NCBI RefSeq assembly: GCF_014905175.1
Contig: NC_057792.1
Coordinates: forward strand, 18,420,963-18,484,962
Source: Aphidius gifuensis
Lineage: Eukaryota > Arthropoda > Insecta > Hymenoptera > Braconidae
Reading direction: 5' to 3'
DNA: 64,000 nucleotides
Position numbers and translations under genes: made by a program. Shown one piece after another: positions 12,751-24,685 of this stretch (its first letter is position 1; every line of letters starts with the position of its first letter). The notes under the pieces are model-generated. The model did no database searches. It had not been told where the DNA came from and saw only the letters and a list, made by a program, of their open reading frames with translations.

Positions 12751-13731
12751 ATGATCCCAAAAAAATTAACTGCATTATTAATATGCATACTTGTATTGTA
12801 AGTTAATTAAATATTTAAGTGATTATATGGATGGTGTTAATCTAAGACAATAATTGTAAATTATAATAAAATTTATTTCAAATTACAGGATCGTGTTAAA
12901 TTTATATTTTGGTTACGCTTCATCTGGAAATGGCATTGAGCCTTTGATATCAAGTACCGAGGATTATCATATATCATTGATAAAAAAAGCATTGATCAGC
13001 GTGGTTTTAACTTACTCTTGTGTTGCCACATCGTATGTTATTCTTAACAAGACTTTTGACTATGCAAAAATTGAAGGTATATCAATTTATTTTCAATTAA
13101 TGATAGTATGTTGGTTATCATGGCCCTTCGAAGGATTAGATGTTTTTCTTGACATGAAATGTAAGTACATGTAAAATAGTGCAATGTTTTGTTTTTTAAA
13201 GTTTTAATAAATGTGTACAAATAATTTTAATAATGTTTTTGTTCGTATTTTACAGTAAATAAGATCTGTAAATGGCTACGCAGGTGTGAATTCGTCTGCT
13301 GGTCAACACATGTTATTATCACTGAGTTTAAGCGTCACTCCCCCATGATAAATCCAGCTGACAATGGAATTGTTTACAGTTGTTATGAAAAATTTGAGAA
13401 TATGATGTTTTGGAAATGGATATTATTATTGGGCCAAGTTATCATTGGTTTATTTCCATATCCAATTATTATGCTGGCAGTATTAAACTTTGGTTTGGAA
13501 GTGAAAAATATCAATTGGTCAACTGGGTTTACGTCACTATTACGAGTTGGTAGCACACTTCTCAGATTTGCTCTTAGCAACAGATTAAATATGGTCGTAC
13601 TCATGGATGCTTATTGCACCATTTTTCCAACTTGGCCTATGGCTGGTGGGTTTGCAGTTACAGTCCTTATAATGCGTGTCACCCGAGGACTGATGGCATT
13701 ATTAACTTATATAATTCTCAAATACATCTAA
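12751..13731 (+). CDS. Unrecognised multi-pass membrane protein, three exons, 264 aa
   Basis: Exons 12751-12797, 12889-13160 and 13256-13731 join with consistent phases and canonical GTAAGT donors. The 264-residue product begins with a hydrophobic signal-anchor-like segment (about residues 6-25). Further hydrophobic stretches lie at about 46-68, 78-98, 158-185 and 236-262. Between them is a cysteine-bearing loop, CKWLRRCEFVCW, at residues 111-122. No motif that I can assign to a known family is visible. Intact splicing and an uninterrupted frame argue for a working gene. It may belong to a taxon-restricted membrane-protein family. The unrecognised gene at 7657-8509 also encodes a small multi-pass protein, but I see no convincing sequence similarity between the two. 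Confidence 0.65.
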
Positions 13732-14639
13732 TTTTTTATTAATGCTCATTTAACATAAAAATTATTAATATATTTAAACAATATCATTTAATATCAAACT
13801 ACACTTGAAATAATGATTGTAAAATAAACATATTCAATATCTTATTTATAGATCAATAAAATTTATCTTTTCTTTCTCAATAAAATACTTCAATTTGTGT
13901 TTTAAAAACCAAACCTATAAAAAAATAATTAAAAATAATAATAGAAATTTAAAAAAATTATTAAAAAATAGAAAATTACATTTATAATTAATTTTATGAT
14001 TATAAATCTATTGTAGGTGTTGAATTATCTAATTAAAATAACCAGAGGCTAACACATTTTAATTAGTATGTATTTTTATTGAGTAATCAATTGAGACTGA
14101 GAGACAAAAATTAAGTATATATTAGTTGAAAAAATAATTAACAAGAACAAATGAGTATATGGTTACTAAGTGAAGGTCTAGGATGGGTAACAAGTGAGGG
14201 TTGTTTAGTGTGAATGCTGTAAATATAAATAATTAATTCATTTGTTAATTAAAAACATAATTTACTCAAATTTCAACAGTAAGTATAAAAACAAAATTAC
14301 TATAAGTTCAGAGATCAATTCGACACCTAAAAAATATAGAAAAATAAATAGTCATCAAGATCATCGACAGCTGATTGATAAATGCAAAATTTCATATTTT
14401 ATTTTAATTTTACATGTAAATAATATCCTGAAAGATGATTCACATTTGCAGGTATGGTCTTGAGTTTGAATTTAATTTAAAATAAATAAAAAATTAATAA
14501 TTGGTAAAAAAATATACAATAAAATATCAAAAATTAATTAACATACATGTTAGCCTGTCTTGGATGAATTCACAAATTCCAAAACGTAAAGATACAAATG
14601 ATCTACCTTATGTATTTTAAAAAATTAAAAAAAATTAGA
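13732..14639. other. Gene-free DNA with a dispersed repeat copy
   Basis: AT-rich sequence after the 12751 gene. The stretch about 14350-14425 resembles about 8365-8430: both share CAGCTGATTGAT, then ATGCAA, TTTCATAT and TGTAAATAAT in order. No coding frame is recognised. Confidence 0.4.
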
Positions 14640-14945
14640 AGAAAGGAAAGGTTCAAGAACTAATAATTTTGATGATAATAATAATAATGATAAATATGAT
14701 TATGATAGAAGATCAAGAAAAGATAGATCAAGATCATCATCAAAACAGAATAAAAAAATCTAAAAATCAAGAAGCCATGAGCGTAAAAATCACAGAACAA
14801 AAAAAATGAAAGAAAAAGAAATAGAAGTTGTGAAAAAAGACCAACAAGAAGTCGTGATAAAAGTAGATATTCTACTACATATTAAAGAAATAATAAAAAA
14901 GATGAAAAAAATTATTAGAAGATTGCAAGAAAAAATGCAATAACA
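14640..14945 (+). pseudogene. Relic of an arginine/serine-rich protein gene
   Basis: Read in shifting plus-strand frames, this stretch gives RS-domain-like runs such as RRSRKDRSRSSSKQ, KSRSHERK and TRSRDKSRY, broken by stops. This is the pattern of a decayed exon or processed copy of an SR-type splicing or nuclear protein. The parent cannot be named. Confidence 0.4.
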
Positions 14946-14999
14946 ACGATAAAAAGAGGCATTTTACCATTGGCACAGTAGGGTAAAGCAATAGCAGCT

Positions 15000-15715
15000 T
15001 TAAACTTGAACCATTCGTAAAAATTGTTGAACATTTTTATTTGTTTTTTTCAATTCAATCGCATCAGATGCACCAACTATTATTGCATTATTATTTTTTA
15101 TTTCTGGTATAAATTTAATAATTTCACGTGGTTCTTCAAGATCATTGATCATCTTTAGATAATCTTTGATGATGTTGTATTTTGGATTATGTTTTTTCAA
15201 GTCAGGAAGCCATTGCATTGCACTAGCCATTGAGATACCTGATTCAAGTCTTGAGCTTCGTTTCAATGCTTTGAAACACAATGATTGACGTAAAAATAAA
15301 TTTTGTTTTTAATTTATCTGGATAGCCTGCTTTTAATGAACGTTCAATGTCAAGAAGACAATCTTCATAGAGTCTTGCCCTGAACAATACAGCTGAACGA
15401 TTTGCATAAGCCAATGACAATTCTTTGGATCCAACTGGTGCAAAAGCACTCTTTGTGTATGCTTCAATTGATTGGCATAAATAATCTTTATTTTTTGCAG
15501 TAGTATATTCTTTGTTACCAACTTCCCTCCAGATTATTGATTGACCAACTGTTTTATTAATGTTATCATGATTTATTGTAAAATACGGAGTTATAAAATT
15601 CCATGCCATTTCAAATTTATCTTCAAATGTTGTTTTGTGTGAAAATTGTTGTTTAGCAGCATTTGTTGAATCAACAGGAGGCTTGATAAAATTCATTACT
15701 GCAACAAACAATATT
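15000..15715 (-). pseudogene. SMYD4-like TPR fragment (copy 2, downstream)
   Basis: Two overlapping minus-strand frames (15711-15244 and 15281-15000) hold the TPR-like N-terminal region of a SMYD4-type protein, including GSKELSLAYANRSAVLF and YEDCLLDIERSLKAGYPDKL, then LPDLKKHNPKYNIIKDY and IIVGASDAIELKK. A frameshift near 15280 separates the halves. The frame ends where the SET/MYND part should begin. It is clearly a duplicate of the copy at 15845-17400. Intact SMYD4 proteins couple a TPR region to a split SET domain with a MYND zinc finger and methylate proteins. This fragment cannot do so. Confidence 0.7.
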
Positions 15716-15844
15716 TTTCAATTATAAATAAATAACCATCATTATTAATCAAAACAAAATAAGCTTATTCCTGATTGTATAAATAAAGTATAATTCAGGC
15801 ACACTATTCATCTTGAATGGGTAATAATACTATAATACTATTTA

Positions 15845-17400
15845 AAGACATCAATAAGTACCGGTTCTCCTTGCTTGATTGGTTTCACAGCAAAATACCC
15901 AACATTTGAACCCACATGAGTCCAATCGAATGATGATATCTTCAAAAATGGTAGCATGGTATTTGATAACACAACACTACTACCACATTCTTTTTTCATC
16001 ATCTGATAAATTTTATTTAAAAAATATAATTATTATTATGAACACGAAAATAATTAACAATTATTGATGAATTAATTATATACATACCAATTGGCTATTG
16101 CGATCAACAATCATCATATAACGCAATAATAATTCTCCCATAATTAATAGTTTTTCATTTTTATAATTAATTACATGTTTCATTGTCATTTTTTTAACTA
16201 ATATATCTGTTTTGTGACCAAAGATTGCAACAATCAATACCGCAAATGATGCGAATTCAACAGTACACTCAGTTGATGTTGCTTTAAAATAATGAAGATT
16301 AAGAAAATTATCAATAGTATTAACATTAAGAATTCCATTGGTAAATATTAATTTTTTATTCTTCATTGAGTCAATATTGTCAATATTTTTCTTTAACTCA
16401 ATTAGCCCACCAACTGAGTTCAGTGTTTTTGAAAAAAGTTTAACTGCTAATAAAAAACCTTATGTGTAATTTCTTCAAATTTTAAAAGTTGTCCTAATAC
16501 TAAACATTCAGTATTATGATAACTATCCCATGCTTTATTTTTACATAAATCAGAATAATAAATGACGTTTGAACAACTGTCACATGGTACACCAGCCCGA
16601 GTTGAACGACAACAATGCCAACAATTTGCAAAACGTAGTTCATCAGTGATAGTTGCTGCAAATGGCTCAGAAATGTAAATAAATTCACCAGATTTGATGT
16701 CTCTTGTTGCAACAATATGTTGATTATTTTCATTATTTCTTTTCAATTCAATTGCATCAGATGCACCAACTATTATTGCATTATTATTTTTTATTTCTGG
16801 TATAAATTTAATAATTTCACGTGATCTTTCAAGTTCACTCTTTGGTAATATCGTATGCTGGATTATATTTTTTCAAGTCAGGAAGCCATTGCATTGCACT
16901 GCACAGCCATGGCCATTGAAATACCTGATTCAATATATGTGAGGTTGATTTCAATGCAATGAAACACAATGATTGACGTAAAAATAATTTTGTTTTTAAT
17001 TTATCTGGATAGCCTGCTTTTAATGAACGTTCAATGTCAAGAAGACAATCTTCATAGAGTCTTGCTTTGAATAATACAGCTGAACGATTTGCATAAGCCA
17101 ATGACAATTCTTTGGATCCAAGTGCACCATGGTGCAAAAGCAATACTCTTGGTGTATGCTTCAATTGATTTAATGCGTAAATAATCTTTGTTTTTTGCAG
17201 TAGTGTATTCTTTGTTACCAGTTTTCCTCCAGATCATTGATTAACTAACTGTTTTGTTAATGTTTATCACGATTTATTTTAATATATGGAATTGCGAAAT
17301 CCCATGCCACTTTAAATTTATCTTTGAATGTTGTTTCTTGTGAATACTGTCGTTTAGCAGCATTTTTTGAATCAACAGGAGGCTTGATAAAATCCATAAC
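15845..17400 (-). pseudogene. SMYD4-like TPR-SET-MYND gene, decayed (copy 1)
   Basis: In minus-strand order it holds TPR-like sequence (17400-16835, with frameshifts near 17150 and 16850), then an open frame ending at 16447. That frame has the SET start ATRDIKSGEFIYISEPFAA and a MYND-type cysteine cluster (CWHCC..CDSC, then YYSDLCKNKAW..H..EC). The next part carries SET-insert sequence (16440-16085) up to a GTATGT donor, followed by a short exon (about 16008-15845) with VGYFAVKPIKQGEPVLI. Several frameshifts and a stop before the SET insert indicate a pseudogene, although a corrected splice model cannot be wholly excluded. The family call rests on domain order and the MYND cysteines. Confidence 0.65.
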
Positions 17401-17956
17401 TGCAACAAACAAATTATACAATTTTCATTTCTCAATTACATTATAAAATTTATAAATAAATAATCATTATAATTAATCAAAATAAAATATGGTTATTTAT
17501 GATTGTAAAAACAAATTACAATTTTGGTATACTAGTACTTATCTTGGATAAATAATAATAATATTGTACAAAATAGAGTTATGTTTAATTGTTAACATGT
17601 CAATAATACTCAAACAATGCTAATAATTGATTTACGAAAAAAAATGAAAACTTGATCTGACTTGATCTTTGATTGTTTTTACATGAAGAGAAAATTTTTA
17701 TATTCTAACCGAATATAAAATTATGATAAAATTTGATTATTATTGTTCATTATTTTTTGTTTGTGTTAAATATATAATAATAATTAACTTGTTAGGACTT
17801 GTTAGTGAAAACAAAATGACAATCAGCTAGACATGAAATCCCTGTCTGTTTTTATTGATTTTAATGGTGATTCCAAAATGTTTTTGACAGTTCTTGATGT
17901 TTACATATGATATATAAATCATCCTTTCGAGCGATGCTAGCGCCTTTTTGAGTCAA

Positions 17957-17978
17957 TCTCTCTCTCTCTCTCTCTCTC
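17957..17978 (+). repeat. (TC)11 microsatellite
   Basis: An uninterrupted dinucleotide run, followed by a short C run. Confidence 0.95.
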
Positions 17979-18060
17979 CCCCTTATTTTTGCTCACTCTA
18001 TTTTTAAAGTATGTTATCAAATCAAAATATAAAGTTCAATGCAAATCTATGAATAAACAA

Positions 18061-18745
18061 TTCACCCTAAAATGACAAATTAAGAAATATGAATTATATT
18101 TTTATTCAATTGTTGAACTAGTTTTTTAGTTCTTTTATAATGAATAAATTTATAAATTAGTTATTTGCGATTTTTATTATTTACAAAGCATTAAGATTAC
18201 ATTTATTATCAATTTGTGATTTAAACAAAAAATTATAATTTATATTTTTTATTTATAAATAAATTCCAGACTTCAAAAATAATTGTTTTACCGTGTATTT
18301 TTAGATTAACTGAAATTAAAATGTATTTTCAATTTGTGCTTTAGAATTTAATTATAATTCTATTCTATAATTTTATAATTTATTTATTAATTTTATGAGA
18401 CTAAATTTAAAATCGAATGGATGAAAAATTGAAAATTCACCCTAAAATTACCAATTTCATATTTTTAATTTTAAAAAAAATTCAATCGTATTTTTATTAA
18501 ATTGTTGAATCAATTTTTCATTTGTTTAACAATAAATAAATTCATAAATCGCAGTTATTTGAAATATTCATCATTCAAATTAAAAAATTAAAAAAGATAT
18601 TATTCATGACAAGCATATAGGGTTACATTTATTATCAACTTGTGGTTTAAACAAACAATTATAATTTATATTTTTTATTTATAAATTAATTATAAATTTT
18701 AAAAATAATTAATTTACTGTATTTTTAGATAAATTGAAATGTACC
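18061..18745 (+). repeat. Diverged tandem duplication of about 280-310 bp
   Basis: Copies at about 18061-18330 and 18435-18745 share TTCACCCTAAAAT at the start, then TTTTTATT.AATTGTTGAA, GGTTACATTTATTATCAA-like sequence, AATTATAATTTATATTTTTT and TTTTTAGAT at the end, in the same order. No coding capacity is seen. Confidence 0.75.
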
Positions 18746-19639
18746 TTAGGCCTAAAAAAACACAAATTCTGATATTCTGTTAATTAACAAATTTTTAGCA
18801 ACAATAAAAAAAAAAAAAAATCGTAATTTTGTAGAGTTTTAAAAAAAAACCATCCTGGCAAAAAATTGCATCCATGATTTGTTCTTAGTTTTCTTAATAT
18901 TTCGAGTTTAAAATTTTTTCATTATCTATTTTCAGCAACAATTAATTAACTAATAATCAAAATTTTTTCTTTCATATCCTTGGTTGTAAATCTTTTCAAT
19001 TAAAATCCTTCAAATAAAATTCAATTAAATACCTTTATTTTAAGCCTATTTCAAGCTCTCTACCTTAAATAGTTTAGAAGATATGAACATTATTTATTTT
19101 TTCCGAGTGATTTCAATACGTAAGGCTTCGCCTCCGTAATAAATGTTTTTCAATTGCACCTCGTTTATCACAAAAATACTAAATAGACATAAAAATATAT
19201 TCAACAACCTCGTGAATTGTACTTAAATATCTTGTTTTTTTTTTTTTTATTTTTTAAAATAAAATTCTAATAGTTTACATTGGAAAATAATGGATAATAA
19301 AAATAAAAATTAAAAATTAAATTTTCTTTTATGAAATATATTATTGCTAGATAAAGAAAAAAGTTTAATAAAAGGTTTGTCTTAACAATCATATTAATAA
19401 TTGTCTTTCTCATAAAAAGAAAGAACAAAAAATTAAAAATCAAAAGGGGAATAAATATGAAGAGAACTTAAATTTTTTATAAACACAAAGAACACATGTT
19501 TAACTAGTTCCAACTGTATATGATATTCAAAAATAAATTTGTAGTGAAAAATTAAGCAATAGCTTATTAATTTTTAATTAAACATAATAAAGATTTATCT
19601 AACTTGATATAATTACCTATAAGTACTAGATGTACTTGG

Positions 19640-21050
19640 TCCATGACTATGCTTTGTATTGTTGATTCAAGAGCATATATCCCTGTCAAAACCATGGGTG
19701 GCAGGATTACCCTGAGCACCGCCAGAGACATCAGCATGTTCTTGTCTTATTGTTGCAAAATATCATAAATTCCCAGAGGCCGACACCATCTGTGTTGGTC
19801 TTTTCAGCTTCAACTGACAATGACAACTGTTAACAAAAGATACAAGATTACATTAAAATATAAAATATTAACTTATTTTATATAAATATGTATATTTTAT
19901 GTATGCTGATAAATCCAGCAAGTGTGACAGAAATACCTAAAGCATAACTAAAACAGAAGTAAATTTAAAAAATGGTCTTCTAGGTATGGATCAACAAGTT
20001 GGGTGTTCCAGGAATATCAAAATTGAACTGCATCGAACAATATCCATTGTCATCATCATAAACTGCAGGCTATTAAAATATATGAAAAATATTACAATTG
20101 TTAAAAATATATCATAATTTGTACTTTTACATATTTATATTTGTTTTTTTTTTTTAAATCATTGTCACAGAGTGCAATGAACCAACATAAATATTAAAAA
20201 ATATTAGAGAAAACAAATATATACATGATAATAATGCCTAAAAATATTTGGCTTCAGTCAGAAAATTTTTGGCTCTTTATAAATCAGGTCGTTTTTAATG
20301 CTCACTTTCAAGTAATTTATATCAACTTGGGGCATTGTACCTATTTCTTAATGTCACCACTTAAAACATACATTGACTAAAAAAAAAATATGAAAATTAT
20401 AAAATAATAATAACAATAATTACATATGCTCATATCAAGAAAAAAATAACAAGTCTAAAGTGTTGAGGATCGATTGTGCAATAAACATTTACGTCAAGCA
20501 ATTCATAGTGACAAAGCACCTCTTGTCAGCTGTGAAGTTGGAAATTATCAGTAAAAATAAATATAACTTTCATACTTTATAAAAAAAAGGTGTGTTCATT
20601 TATCTTTTATCTATAGATGTTTATATAATAAATAATTATATGTTAAAATACAGTTAAAATACCTTCTTGTTGGGTTGTTGAACAATTTAACTGTGTACGT
20701 GGATGCTGATAAAGGTGGCAAATTTATGAGCAAAATGCTCGATGGTTTTTCATGTTTATGAATTGATTCATCATATTGTTATGATTGTTTGTATTGTCGA
20801 CTGAAGAGTATATCTCTGTTAAAGCGATGGGTGGTACTTATGGTACTTATTTGAGATTTATCCTGACCGCACGCTGACCACCACCATGAGCAATAGCATG
20901 ATCTCTTTGTTCATTCTTTTGTGCAATATCATAAACCCCTGGAGGCTCATTTACATCGTCTCAGTTGGTTTTTTCAGCTTCAAAACACAGCGACAACTGT
21001 TAACGAAGGATAAAAGATTACATTAAAATATAAAATATTAACTCAATTTT
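19640..21050 (-). pseudogene. Decayed multi-exon gene with a duplicated segment, unrecognised
   Basis: The minus strand shows short protein-like frames between splice-like sites: YDESIHKHEKPSSILLIN continuing to TYTVKLFNNPTRR (about 20775-20660), LDVNVYCTIDPQHFRLV (about 20510-20450) and DDDNGYCSMQFNFDIPGTPN (about 20065-20000). A segment of about 230 bp is present twice, at about 19650-19870 and 20790-21045, with stops in different places. The frames do not join into one open gene by eye. It may be a relic or a rapidly evolving gene. No family is recognised. Confidence 0.35.
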
Positions 21051-22838
21051 GTAATAAAAAAAAAACAAATTATCTCACTATCAAAAACTTAACTAAATAG
21101 CTTTTTTTAAAAAAAAAAAAAAATTCACAGTTAAAAAAAAAACTTGAAATAATACTTTGACTAATATTTAATTTATCAATTTATTTTAATCAATTATAAT
21201 TGAATGAACCAACCACTATTTAGAATATTTTTATCATGACAATAATATACCAACAATTTAATATTATAAGTTACACCAAAAAAAATAAATTTACTTGTAA
21301 CGCTTTTAGTCAATTAAATTGAAAAAATTATTTATTCAATAAATATTCTAAATTAATTTTAAAATTATTATTTATTCCGATGAGTTTTAGCAACAACTAG
21401 AACCAAAACAACTTTTGTGTTTATATTTTATACACTCGGTGACACGAGCTTAAAAAAAAGGGGAAGAAAAATATTTTCGCGTTTACTGTCACACACACAT
21501 AACAGGGAGAAAAAAAAAAAAAAAAAAAATATTAAATATTAAATGAAAACAATGGACTTTCCAGGAAAATATGAGATTATTTTACAGAAAAAAAAAAAAG
21601 AATAAAGATATGACTTTCTAAATACTATGTTAACAAATTATATGAAAAAATTAAAAACAAAATGGTTCATTGGAATTAATATTATTATTTAATCAACCAT
21701 AAATAAAAATTAATTATTAATTAATTATTTTGTGATGGCAGCTTGGCATTGTTGCCCTGAGAGTTTTGTTTTAATCAAATAAATTTTCAATTATTTATGA
21801 CGATTTGTTAAAAACATTTAATTGTTCAATCAACAATAATTAATTATTAATATAACACCAATGGATTTTTTAAACAAAAACAAATCTTGTAAATTATCGT
21901 TCGTACTATTGAGGGGGTTAAATTAATGATGTTTTTTTTTTTTTTTCTTTAGGTATTGCACAACAGATAAATAATAAATAATTGAAAAATTGTTTAAAGT
22001 TATTTATTTTGCTTATATAAATTAAACTTTTTTTTTGTCACGTTGTTCAACGGTTTATCTGACTTTATCTGATTTTATTGTCTTTTACATTGAGTGTAGT
22101 TGGCAATCACGGTCGCTAGGATAGCACATGCTCGTTATAAAAAGCGCGACTCTTCAACGCTTGCGCGTTATCACAAACAATAATTTAAAAAAAATTCAAA
22201 ATTTAATTACATAAAAAAAAAAAAACAAAAAAAACAACATTATTATAAATATACTTACTGATAAATAATATCCTATATTTTAAAATGATGATTATACAAC
22301 TTTATGTACAACTCGGTAGATAAAAAAAAATTACCTTATCGATATAATGGGTATAAAGAAAAAAAAAGATTACTTTTTCCATTTATCATCATTTGAACAC
22401 ACACAACCGCGACGTTGCAAAGTCGGCACAAGTCGGCAGTCTCACAAGCGCCCTCATGATTCAGCGACACATACCGTCCCATCTGAAATACCCAAGTTCG
22501 GTCTCCTGTTCTCTAGTTTTCACCGTTCTATATATATTTTCCAATTTCCAATTTCCATAAGCTGATGTAAGCTTCATTGTGCCAAATTATATTTATTTTT
22601 TATTATCTTTATTTTGTTATTTTTGAATGATTAATAATTAATTAAATCAAGCTAATTACATATCAAATACAAGGTAAGAATTAATTAACAACAATTAAAC
22701 AAATCAAAATATCGTTTGTGTTTTATTTTAAAATGGCGGCCTGTTTTGATTGTTGATTGTTTATTTATAAAAAAAATATACCCTACACATAGCAACAATG
22801 AGCTAAATAAAATATTTATTGTTATTTCAGGTTAAAAA
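21051..22838. other. Gene-free DNA and ELOF1 upstream region
   Basis: AT-rich to about 22080, then GC-richer sequence (22090-22180 and 22390-22510) that probably belongs to promoter or 5' UTR. A likely ELOF1 5'UTR exon ends at 22673 before GTAAGA and is spliced to the acceptor at 22829-22830, just before the start codon. Confidence 0.45.
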
Positions 22839-23186
22839 ATGGGAAGAAAAAAGAGTAAAAGACAAGCACCAGTTAAAAGAAAGGCTATTGAACCTTTGGA
22901 TACTCAATTTAATTGTCCTTTTTGTAATCATGAAAAATCATGTGAGGTTAAAATGTAATAATTTTATTTGTTTATTATTTTTTGCTAATAATTAATTAAA
23001 CGATTATTTAATACATGTAGATAATTTTATTTTATTTGTTTTATTATTGACAGGGATAAACAAAGAAAAACAGCAAGAATAAGTTGTCGAGTATGTATGG
23101 AGGATTATCAAACATCTGTCAATGTTTTATCTGATCCTTTGGATGTTTATAATGATTGGATTGATGCGTGTGATGCTGCTAATTAA
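22839..23186 (+). CDS. Elof1: Transcription elongation factor 1 homolog (ELOF1), two exons, 82 aa
   Basis: Exons 22839-22954 and 23054-23186 give 82 residues; human ELOF1 has 83. It begins with the basic tail MGRKKSKRQAP. It carries the zinc-ribbon cysteines C26-x2-C29 and C50-x2-C53, with the conserved ISCRVCMEDYQTSVN and YNDWIDACDAAN blocks. The protein binds elongating RNA polymerase II near its downstream DNA channel, and in other animals it supports transcription-coupled repair. The start is fixed by the conserved N-terminus and by the acceptor eight bases upstream. Confidence 0.97.
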
Positions 23187-24142
23187 TATTCATCTTGTTT
23201 TATATCGGCCAAAACAGCTTCAAGTATTTAATAAATTAATTAACAAGTTAAAAATAAACGACAACAACAACAACACAAATGAGACTGTTACAAAATTTAT
23301 CATCAATGTACAATTTTTTGTAATTAAAAAAATCATCAACAAAGTTGATGATTTTATTATTTTTTTTTCTTTTCATCATGTGATAACATTTAAACAAAGT
23401 TGTTATCTAAAATTAATAATATCAACAAGTGTGAACTCAATTTTCTTATGTTTAAATTTAAAAAAAAAATTATGTTTAATAAATTTTTGCAATAAAAAAT
23501 AAATAAAGTAATTTTCTATAATATAATTAATCTTTTTCTTTGAAAAATATTTCACTTGATTAATTAATCATACAAATTGTTTATTTTTTTTTTTTCCAAG
23601 AGTTGATAAAGCAGATGATCATGATGACACTTGAATTAAACCGCCAATCCGCCATTTTTAATTATCATCTCTTCTTTTTTTTTTTTCCACATCATCGAAT
23701 AGCTTTATGTAGCTTCATGTGTGTATGCCTATTTTTTTTTTTTTTCTATTTGCATTGGTGACAAATGTACAAGTGACGTTAACCAAAAAAAAAGAAAGAA
23801 ATTTACTGAAATTTACTCCAAAAAAAAAAAAAAAAACTACAACGCAAAAAAAAAAACAATAAAATTTATTTATTGTATAAATATTAATTCAAAAAAATTA
23901 AACAAACAATTTGTATGAATTAAAAATAAAACAAAGTGAGAGAGATATTTAATATACGTTGGCGGTGTTGCTGCTGATATATTTGGGTTAGAAACATTTC
24001 TATCGCAGTCGTCATCACATTGTAGAAAAAAAAAAAAAAATTCACCTGACGTGGATTATTTTAACATAAATAAATAAGAAAGAGAGAAAGAAAGATATAT
24101 ACAAATAATTAAATAAATATATCTAAAGTAAAAAAATAAATA
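23187..24142. other. ELOF1 3' region and Arf upstream region
   Basis: AT-rich 3' UTR-like sequence up to about 23520. The stretch from about 23940 to 24060 is somewhat GC-richer and probably includes the Arf promoter and 5' UTR. No other gene is seen. Confidence 0.5.
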
Positions 24143-24685
24143 ATGGGATTGACTGTGAGTAGTTTATTTACAAAATTATTTGGTAAAAAGCAAATGAGAA
24201 TATTGATGGTTGGACTTGATGCTGCCGGTAAAACAACAATATTATATAAATTAAAACTTGGTGAAATAGTAACAACAATACCAACAATTGGATTTAATGT
24301 TGAAACTGTTGAATATAAAAACATATGTTTTACTGTTTGGGATGTTGGTGGTCAAGATAAAATAAGACCATTATGGAGACATTATTTTCAAAATACCCAA
24401 GGTCTTATTTATGTTGTTGATAGTAATGACAGAGATCGTATATCTGAAGCACGTCGTGAACTTGATAATATGCTTAAAGAAGATGAATTAAGAGATGCTG
24501 TATTACTTGTATTTGCTAATAAACAAGATCTTCCAAATGCAATGACAGCTGCTGAATTAACTGATAAACTTGGTCTCAATGAATTACGAGGACGTTATTG
24601 GTACATCCAGAGTACCTGTGCAACACAAGGTCAAGGACTTTATGAGGGACTTGATTGGTTAAGCAATGAACTTGCCAAAAAGTGA
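24143..24685 (+). CDS. Arf102F: Class II ADP-ribosylation factor (Arf102F/ARF4-5 type), 180 aa
   Basis: A single uninterrupted 180-codon frame, the exact family length. It has the N-myristoylation glycine G2 in MGLTVSSLF, the P-loop GLDAAGKT (24-31), switch II DVGGQDK (67-73), NKQD (126-129) and the STCATQG guanine-binding motif. The MTAAELTDKLGLNELR region matches fly Arf102F and vertebrate ARF4/ARF5 better than ARF1. As a GTP-dependent switch on Golgi and endosomal membranes, it recruits COPI and other coats. There are no introns in the coding region, whereas many Arf genes are split; a 5'UTR intron is possible. No damage suggests a pseudogene. Confidence 0.96.
   Translation: MGLTVSSLFTKLFGKKQMRILMVGLDAAGKTTILYKLKLGEIVTTIPTIGFNVETVEYKNICFTVWDVGGQDKIRPLWRHYFQNTQGLIYVVDSNDRDRISEARRELDNMLKEDELRDAVLLVFANKQDLPNAMTAAELTDKLGLNELRGRYWYIQSTCATQGQGLYEGLDWLSNELAKK

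Larger units (their letters stand above)
17401..19630. other. Gene-free AT-rich DNA
   Basis: No coding frame is recognised. It contains a (TC)n microsatellite and a diverged tandem duplication, both listed separately. Confidence 0.5.

Noticed and set aside
23122..23502. Plus-strand 126-codon frame overlapping ELOF1 exon 2
   Set aside because: It overlaps the real ELOF1 frame out of phase and continues into AT-rich 3' UTR.
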